From the NCBI GenBank assembly GCA_934567115.1, contig CAKTJA010000065.1:1-7300 (forward strand): a stretch of DNA of 7,300 nt, written 5' to 3'. How positions within the stretch are numbered: position 1 is the stretch's first letter; each line of letters begins with the position of its first letter. The notes below the pieces were generated by a model. It saw only the letters and a program-made list of their open reading frames with translations, was not told the DNA's origin and searched no databases. Shown one piece after another: positions 1-4,837 of the stretch. Position numbers and translations under genes: made by a program. This DNA is from an uncultured Oscillospiraceae bacterium. GTDB taxonomy: Bacteria > Bacillota > Clostridia > Oscillospirales > Oscillospiraceae.

Positions 1-1
1 G

Positions 2-319
2 CTCACGGAGTCCACCGCCCTACGCGACCGCGTGCACGAAAACGCCCGCTACTTCCGCACGGAGATGGAAAAGCTCGGCTTCGATCTGCTCCCCGGCGAG
101 CACCCGATCGTCCCCGTCATGCTCTACGATCCGAAGATCGCAAACGAGTTCGCGCGCCGCATGCTTGACAAGGGCGTGTACGTCGTCGGCTTCTGCTATC
201 CGGTCGTTCCCAGAGGGCGCGACCGGGTGCGCACGCAGATCAGCGCGGGCCACACCAGAGAGGATCTTGACTTTGCCGTGCGCTGCTTTGGCGAGGTAAA
301 GCGCGAGATGGGTCTGTAA
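2..319 (+). CDS. kbl: Glycine C-acetyltransferase (2-amino-3-ketobutyrate CoA ligase), C-terminal part; 5' end outside window
   Basis: This PLP enzyme of the alpha-oxoamine synthase family interconverts 2-amino-3-oxobutyrate plus CoA with glycine plus acetyl-CoA. It is the second step of threonine breakdown after threonine dehydrogenase and acts in the cytosol. Only the last 105 residues are present, out of roughly 395 normal for the family; the reading frame is open from base 2 to the TAA at 317-319. The visible part is the small C-terminal domain. The segment GVYVVGFCYPVVPRG followed by RVRTQISAGHT matches the Kbl pattern (GFxYPVVPxG, RxRxQxSAxHT). The related BioF has a different sequence at this place, so I prefer Kbl over BioF or 5-aminolevulinate synthase. 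The Arg in RVRTQ corresponds to the substrate-carboxylate-binding Arg of the family. The PLP lysine lies upstream, outside the window. A threonine dehydrogenase gene would be expected further upstream but cannot be seen. Confidence 0.9.
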   Translation, partial: LTESTALRDRVHENARYFRTEMEKLGFDLLPGEHPIVPVMLYDPKIANEFARRMLDKGVYVVGFCYPVVPRGRDRVRTQISAGHTREDLDFAVRCFGEVKREMGL

Positions 320-333
320 GGGAGAGTGCGGCG

Positions 334-504
334 ATGATACGGATCAAAGCGGTCTACGCGGCGCTGGCCGTTGTAGTTTTGATGGCCGTCGGCTGCGCCG
401 CGAAGGGCTGGCGCTGGGGCGCGGTCTTCTGGGGAATCCTCGCGCTGCTCTGTCTGGGGCGCATACTTCGCTCCATCCTGCGGGAGAGAAAGCCGCGCAA
501 ATAG
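334..504 (+). CDS. Small two-helix membrane protein, function unknown
   Basis: A 56-residue open frame starts 14 bases after the kbl stop codon. It has a good ribosome binding site (GGAGAG, 321-326) seven bases before its ATG, so it is probably co-transcribed with kbl. The protein begins MIRIKAVYAALAVV and has two hydrophobic stretches, about residues 6-23 and 29-49, separated by a short KGWRWG turn. It ends in a basic tail (RSILRERKPRK), which predicts a hairpin with a cytoplasmic C-terminus. AVGC at residues 18-21 loosely resembles a lipobox, but Ala at -3 is a poor fit and a second helix follows, so I do not call it a lipoprotein. I do not recognise a family. The ribosome binding site, spacing and clean two-helix pattern support a real gene; a chance hydrophobic frame in GC-rich DNA is the alternative. 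Confidence 0.6.
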   Translation: MIRIKAVYAALAVVVLMAVGCAAKGWRWGAVFWGILALLCLGRILRSILRERKPRK

Positions 505-676
505 CGCGCCCGCTCCGCCCTTCGAATGGGAGCAACGTCTGCAATGCAAATGCAGTCCGGTCGGGAGGGTCTGCCCCGGCTGCGGGCCGATAGCTGCGCG
601 CCTTCCGAAAATCGCGCGGAAAACAGCGGCTTGTTTCTCACGGACCGCCGAAAAAACCGCAAACGTACAAAGGCTG

Positions 677-711
677 AGAGCCGGGGCGAAACACCCCGGC
701 TCTTATTTTAT
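677..711 (+). terminator. Intrinsic terminator for the kbl-side transcript
   Basis: A perfect 10-bp stem, AGAGCCGGGG (677-686) and CCCCGGCTCT (694-703), encloses a seven-base loop and is followed by the T-rich tail TATTTTAT. It lies about 170 bases after the small membrane-protein gene and points the same way, so it probably ends the kbl transcript. Confidence 0.85.
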
Positions 712-854
712 AGTCTTGCGGTCCTTTCAGCAGCTTACGCAAAATAAGCCGCCGTTTTCCACGGCGTACTGCCGTAAAACGCTTAACCCACCGACATCGA
801 GATATGGACGCTCTCTCTTTTTCGTTCGAAAGAACCCCTTTACCCGTCAGCACG

Positions 855-886
855 CAAAAGACCGGCAGTCGCCCGACCGCCGGTCT
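855..886 (-). terminator. Intrinsic terminator for the MATE gene
   Basis: On the minus strand, a 12-bp stem (arms 875-886 and 859-870, with one G-U pair) closes a GGGC tetraloop. It is followed by a short T run (plus-strand AAAA, 856-859). It lies about 100 bases beyond the MATE stop codon. The T tract is short, but the stem is long and GC-rich. Confidence 0.75.
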
Positions 887-988
887 CAGCGCGCGGAGGG
901 GTGCCTTCCCCGCCGAAAATTTTCACATTTCTCAAATCACCGCAAACGACTGTCCCGGGTCCCGTACGCGCTCTCCCAGCGGCGCGCC

Positions 989-2350
989 TCAGTAGTGGAA
1001 GCCGCGCGGCATCCATTTGCGCGTCTTGTAATAGATAAGGAACGCGATCCCCGTGAGCAGCCACGAAACGGGATAGATCACCGCGATCACCGCGTTGGAC
1101 ACATGCGAAAACGCATAGCCCCACAGATACACCAGCCGCACGCCGCAGGTAAAAAGCATGGTCAGCAGCGCCGGGATGACCGCGTCGCCCACGCCGCGCA
1201 TCACGGAGGAGAGCACCTCCACAAGCGTAAAGACAATGTAAAACGGCGCGATAAACAGCGTCACCTGCGCGCCGATCTCGATCACGGAGGGATCGTCGCC
1301 GACAAACAGCCGCATCATCGGATAGCGGATGGCGCAGATCAGCACGGAGAACACAGCGGAAATGCTCAGGTGGATCAGAAGTCCCTTGCGCACGGTCTCA
1401 TGCACGCGCTCCCGCTCGCCCGCGCCGAAATTCTGCCCCACAAAGGTCATCACCGCAATGCCGATGGCGTTGCTGATCGGCCAGTAGTAATCGTCAAACT
1501 TGTTGAAGGCCGTCCAGCCCGCCATCGAATCGGTGCCGAGCATGTTGATGCCCGCCTGCAGGACGATGTTTGCGATCCCGTACATCGCGCTCTGGATACC
1601 GGCGGGCAGACCGATGTGCAGCATGCGGCTGAGGATCCCCCTGTCGAACTGTCCGGTCCCGGGGACCAGCCGATACTCCTCCGGCAGACGCTGAAGCGCG
1701 CGCACGACCAGCGCCGCGCACACCACCTGAGAAAGCGCGGTAGCCGCCGCCGCGCCCTTGACGCCCCATTGGAACACCAGCACGAACAGCAGGTCGAGCG
1801 CAACATTGGCGATAACGCATACAAAGAGATAGTAGAGCGGACGGCGGGAATCCCCCATCGCGCGCAGGACGCCGCTGCCCATATTGTACAGCATGGTCGG
1901 GACCATGCCGAGGAAGAAGATGCGCAGATAGTCGACGGAGGTCGCGAGCGTATCGGAGGTCGTGTGCATCCAGACGAGCATCTGCCGCGCGGAGCCGATG
2001 CCGACGACCGTGAGCACCACGCCGCAGATCACGGAGAGCAGCATGGCGGTCGAAATGCTGCGGCGCACACGCGGCATGTCCCCCGCGCCGAAGTGCTGCG
2101 CAACGATGACCGACGCGCCGGAGGACAGCGCGACAAAGGAATTGACCAGCAGATTCGTGATGCGCCCGGACGAACCGCCCACCGAGGCAAGCGCGGCTTT
2201 GCCAAGCGCGCGCCCGACAATGACGGCGTCCGCCGTATTATAAAGCTGCTGCAAAATGGAGCCGAGCATGATCGGCAGCGCGAACAGCAGCATCCCCTTC
2301 CAGATCGAACCCTCGGTGATCGGGTTACGGGCAACAGTCTGAGTTTCCAT
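989..2350 (-). CDS. MATE family multidrug/cation efflux transporter
   Basis: A 453-residue inner-membrane protein of the MATE family (MOP superfamily), which exports drugs or other organic compounds in exchange for H+ or Na+. The length is typical. Hydrophobic segments along the whole chain fit 12 helices in two related halves. The duplication shows as paired motifs: VAQHFGAG (84-91) with VGQNFGAG (304-311), and VLRAMGD (161-167) with VMRGVGD (383-389). The N-terminus, LPIMLGSILQQLYNTADAVI, is characteristic of the first helix. The frame stays open upstream to 2446, but I chose the ATG at 2348-2350. It follows an AAGGAG (plus-strand 2364-2369), although the 13-base spacing is rather long, and the -10 box at 2429-2434 lies inside the longer frame, so transcription starts downstream of the longer start. 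The gene appears monocistronic, with its own promoter and terminator. The substrate cannot be told from sequence. Confidence 0.93.
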   Translation of the reverse strand: METQTVARNPITEGSIWKGMLLFALPIMLGSILQQLYNTADAVIVGRALGKAALASVGGSSGRITNLLVNSFVALSSGASVIVAQHFGAGDMPRVRRSISTAMLLSVICGVVLTVVGIGSARQMLVWMHTTSDTLATSVDYLRIFFLGMVPTMLYNMGSGVLRAMGDSRRPLYYLFVCVIANVALDLLFVLVFQWGVKGAAAATALSQVVCAALVVRALQRLPEEYRLVPGTGQFDRGILSRMLHIGLPAGIQSAMYGIANIVLQAGINMLGTDSMAGWTAFNKFDDYYWPISNAIGIAVMTFVGQNFGAGERERVHETVRKGLLIHLSISAVFSVLICAIRYPMMRLFVGDDPSVIEIGAQVTLFIAPFYIVFTLVEVLSSVMRGVGDAVIPALLTMLFTCGVRLVYLWGYAFSHVSNAVIAVIYPVSWLLTGIAFLIYYKTRKWMPRGFHY

Positions 2351-2428
2351 GAGAGATCGAACGCTCCTTAAAACGCAAAAGATAGAAATCCGCCGGGACG
2401 GCCTTGCGGCTTTTCGGCAGATGAAGTA

Positions 2429-2456
2429 ATTATAGACGCTTCTCACAAAAATGCAA
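2429..2456 (-). promoter_or_regulatory. Sigma-A-type promoter of the MATE gene
   Basis: Read on the minus strand, TTGCAT (2451-2456), a 16-base spacer and a perfect TATAAT (2429-2434) form a promoter. Transcription would start near 2422 and give a leader of about 70 bases before the ATG at 2350. I recognise no riboswitch in that leader, only a small GCCG/CGGC hairpin. Confidence 0.75.
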
Positions 2457-2573
2457 GTATATTTTTTAACTGTTCGTCAAAGAAAATCCGCGCCCTAAAA
2501 CCGCTCCCCGACCGGCGGCAGAGGAGCGCGCCCACCGCGTCGAAGCGCCGCCTGTCAGCCGCCGCAGCGGAAC

Positions 2574-2624
2574 AGAGCGGGACCGCCGACGGATCGACGG
2601 TCCCGCTCTTCTTCGTTCTTTTTT
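2574..2624 (+). terminator. Strong plus-strand intrinsic terminator with no visible plus-strand gene
   Basis: A perfect 12-bp stem, AGAGCGGGACCG (2574-2585) and CGGTCCCGCTCT (2598-2609), can be extended across one mismatch by CGA/TCG to a CGGA loop. It is followed by a T-rich tail with a run of six T (2619-2624). The T tract lies only on the plus-strand side; the other flank (GCGGAAC) gives no U run for minus-strand transcripts. Both neighbouring genes are on the minus strand, so this terminator faces against them. Confidence 0.8.
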
Positions 2625-2640
2625 GGTTTTCCGTAAGACG

Positions 2641-2670
2641 GTCCGCTTTGGCGGAAAAGCGCCGCCGGAC
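2641..2670. repeat. GC-rich inverted repeat just beyond the ZIP gene
   Basis: GTCCG (2641-2645) pairs with CGGAC (2666-2670), and inside it GCGG (2651-2654) pairs with CCGC (2662-2665). The element begins about 26 bases beyond the ZIP stop codon on the minus strand. It lacks a T tract, so at most it is a weak or factor-assisted terminator or an mRNA-stabilising structure. Confidence 0.35.
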
Positions 2671-2695
2671 GGAAGCCGCCCCCCAACGCGCCGCT

Positions 2696-3472
2696 TTATC
2701 CGAGCGCCACGTCCAGCGCCATCATGACGCTGAAGCCCACGGCGAAAAACACGGCCCCGATATTCGAGTGCTTCCCCTGCGACATCTCCGGGATCAGCTC
2801 CTCCACAACGACGTAGAGCATCGCACCGGCGGCAAAGCTCAGAAGGTACGGCAGCGCCGGGACGACCAGCCGCGCCGCCAGTATCGTCAGCGCCGCTCCG
2901 ACAGGCTCCACAACGCCGGAAAGCACGCCGTCCCGAAACGCCCTGCTCTTTTTCATTCCCTCCGCCCGCAGCGGCATGGAGATGATCGCGCCCTCCGGAA
3001 AGTTCTGAATGGCGATGCCCAGAGACAGCGCCAGCGCCCCCGCCGCCGTGATCCGCGCGCCGCCTGTGAGGCAGCCCGCATACACCACACCGACGGCCAT
3101 TCCCTCCGGAATGTTATGCAGCGTCACGGCCAGCACCATCATCGTCGTCCTGCGGAGCCGGCTCTCGGGCCCCTCGGGCTGTCCGCTCTTCGCATGGAGA
3201 TGCGGGACCGTACGGTCGAGCGCAAGCAGGAACAGAATGCCGACCCAGAAGCCGAAAAACGCGGGCAGAAAAGCCAGTCTGCCCCGCTCCGCCGACTGCT
3301 CGATGGCGGGGATCAACAGGCTCCACACGGACGCGGCCACCATCACACCGGCGGCAAAGCCGGTCAGCGCGCGCTGAACGCGTTCGCTCAGCGTCTTTTT
3401 CATAAAGAACACACATGCCGCGCCGAGCGACGTGCCGAGAAACGGGATCAGGATCCCCCAAAATGCATTCAT
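2696..3472 (-). CDS. ZIP family divalent metal transporter (GufA/ZupT-like)
   Basis: A 258-residue inner-membrane protein of the ZIP family, which imports Zn2+ and often Fe2+ or Mn2+. Length and hydrophobic pattern fit eight helices. The metal-site helices are clear: HNIPEG at residues 119-124 (helix 4), QNFPEG at 156-161 (helix 5) and VVEELIPE at 222-229 (helix 6). The Q-N-x-P-E form of helix 5 resembles the GufA-type/BbZIP branch. A loop with HLH (91-93) between helices 3 and 4 is the usual position of the His-containing loop. The ATG at 3470-3472 is preceded by GGGAG (plus-strand 3483-3487) with ten bases of spacing. It has its own promoter and seems to be a single-gene unit. Metal specificity cannot be assigned from sequence; the possible operator at the promoter fits metal-responsive control, but that is inference. 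Confidence 0.92.
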   Translation of the reverse strand: MNAFWGILIPFLGTSLGAACVFFMKKTLSERVQRALTGFAAGVMVAASVWSLLIPAIEQSAERGRLAFLPAFFGFWVGILFLLALDRTVPHLHAKSGQPEGPESRLRRTTMMVLAVTLHNIPEGMAVGVVYAGCLTGGARITAAGALALSLGIAIQNFPEGAIISMPLRAEGMKKSRAFRDGVLSGVVEPVGAALTILAARLVVPALPYLLSFAAGAMLYVVVEELIPEMSQGKHSNIGAVFFAVGFSVMMALDVALG

Positions 3473-3495
3473 GCCGTTTTCACTCCCTATTTTTG

Positions 3496-3511
3496 GTTAA
3501 GTTTATCTAAC
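3496..3511. promoter_or_regulatory. Possible operator at the ZIP promoter
   Basis: GTTAAGTTTATCTAAC is an imperfect 16-base inverted repeat with GTTA/TAAC ends and internal mismatches. It starts a few bases downstream of the -10 box and covers the expected transcription start, where a bound repressor would block the ZIP promoter. The TTA...TAA ends loosely resemble sites of DtxR/MntR-type metalloregulators, but the match is too weak to name a regulator. Confidence 0.35.
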
Positions 3512-3515
3512 TGCA

Positions 3516-3544
3516 ATTATACAGGACCGCGCCGAAAATTGCAA
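3516..3544 (-). promoter_or_regulatory. Sigma-A-type promoter of the ZIP gene
   Basis: On the minus strand, TTGCAA (3539-3544), a 17-base spacer and a perfect TATAAT (3516-3521) precede the gene. Transcription should start near 3509, about 37 bases before the ATG. Confidence 0.78.
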
Positions 3545-3584
3545 GCGCCCGCAGCCCATTCCGTTTTTACATTGCGGCGCTGCG

Positions 3585-3621
3585 CGGCGGACCGCCGAAA
3601 TCCCGCCTTGACCGCCGGCGG
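3585..3621. repeat. Palindromes and direct repeat at the GNAT promoter
   Basis: CGGCGG-A-CCGCCG (3585-3597) is a perfect palindrome just upstream of the -35 box. CCGCCGGCGG (3612-3621) is a perfect palindrome that begins in the -35 box and fills the start of the spacer. They share the direct repeat GACCGCCG (3590-3597 and 3610-3617), exactly 20 bases apart, about two helical turns. The placement suits an operator, but GC-rich intergenic DNA produces such palindromes easily. Confidence 0.35.
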
Positions 3622-3635
3622 AAATCGTATATAAT
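3608..3635 (+). promoter_or_regulatory. Sigma-A-type promoter of the GNAT gene
   Basis: TTGACC (3608-3613), a 16-base spacer and a perfect TATAAT (3630-3635) precede the acetyltransferase gene. The expected start near 3642 gives a leader of about 30 bases. Confidence 0.8.
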
Positions 3636-3671
3636 CGGACCGACAAACCGAAAGCCGCAGAGGTACCGTTT

Positions 3672-4178
3672 ATGCTGAATTTTATTTTGCCGACGGAGCG
3701 GAACAGAGACGACGTTCTGTCATTTTATGAGGAGATCGAAGCCGTTGGCGGCGAGTGCATCGGCGCCGGCGGCTGCAAAAGCTATGACCGGTGGCTTACC
3801 GAGATGCGGAACCGCCGCACCGGTAAAAATCTGCCCGGGGGCTATGTGCGCGAGAACTTTTACCTTTGCTACGAAGGAAGCCGTCTGATCGGAGTATTCA
3901 GCCTAAAATTTGAGCTGACGGAGTTTCTGCTGCATTACGGTGGACACATCGGCTATGCCACCCGCCCCTCCAACCGGGGACGGGGACTGGCGGTGCAGAT
4001 GCTCAAGCAGGGGCTGGAGCTTTCAAGAGAGCTCGGCTTCGACCGCATTCTCTGCGTCTGCGACAGCGGCAGCTACGCCTCCGAGGGGGTCATTCTGAAA
4101 AACGGCGGCGTGTTCGAAAACGAGCTGTACGACCCTGATGAGAACGTTTGGGTCAGGCGGTTCCGGATCCCGCTGTAA
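3672..4178 (+). CDS. GNAT family N-acetyltransferase
   Basis: A 168-residue cytosolic protein of the Gcn5-related acetyltransferase fold, which transfers an acetyl group from acetyl-CoA to an amine. The acetyl-CoA pyrophosphate loop (motif A) is visible as RPSNRGRGLA at residues 98-107, preceded by strand HIGYAT and followed by a helix. Motif B appears as SEGVILKNGGVFENE (137-151), the usual helix and strand where a second conserved substrate-side segment lies. The overall pattern, with HIGYxxRPSxRxxG and a late IxKNGG, resembles the broad group of uncharacterised acetyltransferases described as COG3981; that placement is from memory. The ATG has AGAGG (3659-3663) eight bases upstream, so start and reading frame are well supported. 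The substrate is unknown. The gene has its own promoter and is 182 bases from marR, with no clear terminator between, so some read-through into marR is possible. Confidence 0.9.
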   Translation: MLNFILPTERNRDDVLSFYEEIEAVGGECIGAGGCKSYDRWLTEMRNRRTGKNLPGGYVRENFYLCYEGSRLIGVFSLKFELTEFLLHYGGHIGYATRPSNRGRGLAVQMLKQGLELSRELGFDRILCVCDSGSYASEGVILKNGGVFENELYDPDENVWVRRFRIPL

Positions 4179-4258
4179 CGAATGCCGCGCTCTCCGGCTC
4201 TCTGCTTAAACCGCTTCGACCGCATCGGAGGCGCTGTCCGGGCGGGGCCGCATAACGC

Positions 4259-4287
4259 TTGCATTTTCATTTTCTCCGTGCTATATT
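4259..4287 (+). promoter_or_regulatory. Sigma-A-type promoter of the marR-ABC operon
   Basis: TTGCAT (4259-4264), a 17-base spacer and TATATT (4282-4287) form a promoter. Transcription would start near 4294, inside the cluster of palindromes that follows, about 65 bases before the marR start codon. Confidence 0.72.
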
Positions 4288-4335
4288 GTTTCCGTAAACA
4301 AGTTGTAGCTGCAACCTGTTGGTTGACCCTACAAC
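4286..4335. promoter_or_regulatory. Tandem palindromes, probable MarR operators
   Basis: Three inverted repeats follow one another between the -10 box and the marR ribosome binding site. TTGTTT-CCGT-AAACAA (4286-4301) is perfect and overlaps the last two bases of the -10 box. GTTGTAGCTGCAAC (4302-4315) is a 14-base palindrome with one mismatched pair. GTTGGTTGACCCTACAAC (4318-4335) is a looser repeat whose right half CTACAAC is the exact inverse of GTTGTAG at 4302-4308. MarR dimers usually bind such palindromes at their own promoter, so autorepression of the operon is the likely role. Which repeat is the true site is not known. Confidence 0.65.
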
Positions 4336-4360
4336 ATTTCAAGAGAAAGCGGGGAACAAA

Positions 4361-4837
4361 ATGGATCATCCTGCAAGAAAGATCACCAAAATCGCGCGCG
4401 AGGCGGAGCGCCTTGTCCTGCTTGCCGCGCGGCGCGACGGCGTCGGCACGGCGGAGATCGACTGCATTCACGCCGTGCGCCATCACCCCGGCATTACGCA
4501 GTCGGAGCTGACCGCCGCGCTGAACTCCGACAAGGCCGCCATCGCGCGCCGGACGGCCAGCCTCGAGCGCAAGGGCTATCTGCGCCGCGAGCCGAACCCG
4601 GGCGACGGGCGCAGCCACCTTCTCTACGCGACCGAGCGGGCCGAGGGCCTGCGCAACGCCAAGGCCGAGGCTGAGAGCGCCTTTTACGACTACCTCATGG
4701 CCGGTCTGGACGAGGAACGGCAGGGCGACTTCCTTGCCATGCTCGATATTCTCTACCGCCGCTCGAAGGAGGAAAGCCGCGCGTGCTTCCCGCATCTGCG
4801 GCGCGTTCTGGAGGGGGACGCATATGAAGAAGCCTGA
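4361..4837 (+). CDS. MarR family transcriptional regulator
   Basis: A 158-residue winged-helix DNA-binding protein, acting as a dimer in the cytosol; MarR proteins usually repress nearby efflux genes and release DNA when a ligand binds. The winged helix spans about residues 32-92. HHPGITQSELTAALN (41-55) forms the first helix pair, SDKAAIARRTASLERKGYL (56-74) contains the recognition helix, and NPGDGRSHLLYAT (79-91) is the wing with the conserved D-x-R. Flanking helices would make the dimer interface. The start is the ATG at 4361, with GGGGA six to seven bases upstream; the frame could extend to a TTG at 4319, but that lies among the operator palindromes and has no ribosome binding site. Its last 14 bases overlap the first ABC gene, so all three genes are probably one operon that this protein controls. 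The effector is unknown. Confidence 0.92.
   Translation: MDHPARKITKIAREAERLVLLAARRDGVGTAEIDCIHAVRHHPGITQSELTAALNSDKAAIARRTASLERKGYLRREPNPGDGRSHLLYATERAEGLRNAKAEAESAFYDYLMAGLDEERQGDFLAMLDILYRRSKEESRACFPHLRRVLEGDAYEEA

Larger units (their letters stand above)
505..988. other. Convergent intergenic region, no gene seen
   Basis: This 484-base stretch separates the kbl-side genes (plus) from the MATE gene (minus). Apart from one terminator for each side (677-710 plus, 855-886 minus), I see no supportable gene. The open frames of 60-120 codons in it lack a ribosome binding site and encode Arg/Pro/Ser-rich sequence with no recognisable motif. A weak hairpin, CTGCA/TGCAG at 539-555, and a short GGGG/CCCC repeat near 896-911 are present without any clear role. 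Confidence 0.6.

Noticed and set aside
391..399. Lipoprotein signal (AVGC) in the small membrane protein
   Set aside because: Ala at -3 is a poor lipobox residue, and the Cys is followed by a second membrane helix instead of a soluble domain.
668..710. TPP riboswitch suggested by GGCTGAGA near 672
   Set aside because: The remaining conserved TPP elements are missing, and the bases form part of a simple terminator stem with no downstream plus-strand gene.
716..2371. Plus-strand open frame of 551 codons opposite the MATE gene
   Set aside because: It is antisense to a clear MATE protein and its translation is full of His, Arg, Asp and Gln with no domain or hydrophobic pattern. Long antisense frames are common in GC-rich DNA.
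2351..2422. Riboswitch (such as guanidine or preQ1) in the MATE leader
   Set aside because: The leader is about 70 bases long and shows only one small hairpin; none of the conserved motifs of known transporter-linked riboswitches could be recognised.
2351..2446. N-terminal extension of the MATE protein to 485 residues
   Set aside because: The extended start lies upstream of the -10 box, so it would not be on the transcript. The extra 32 residues are unlike MATE N-termini, and an AAGGAG precedes the inner ATG.
2648..3634. Plus-strand open frame of 328 codons opposite the ZIP gene
   Set aside because: It is antisense to a well-supported ZIP transporter, is Arg/His-rich without motifs, and runs through the ZIP promoter.
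4319..4360. TTG start giving MarR 14 extra residues
   Set aside because: It falls within the operator palindromes, has no ribosome binding site, and the ATG at 4361 is well placed.
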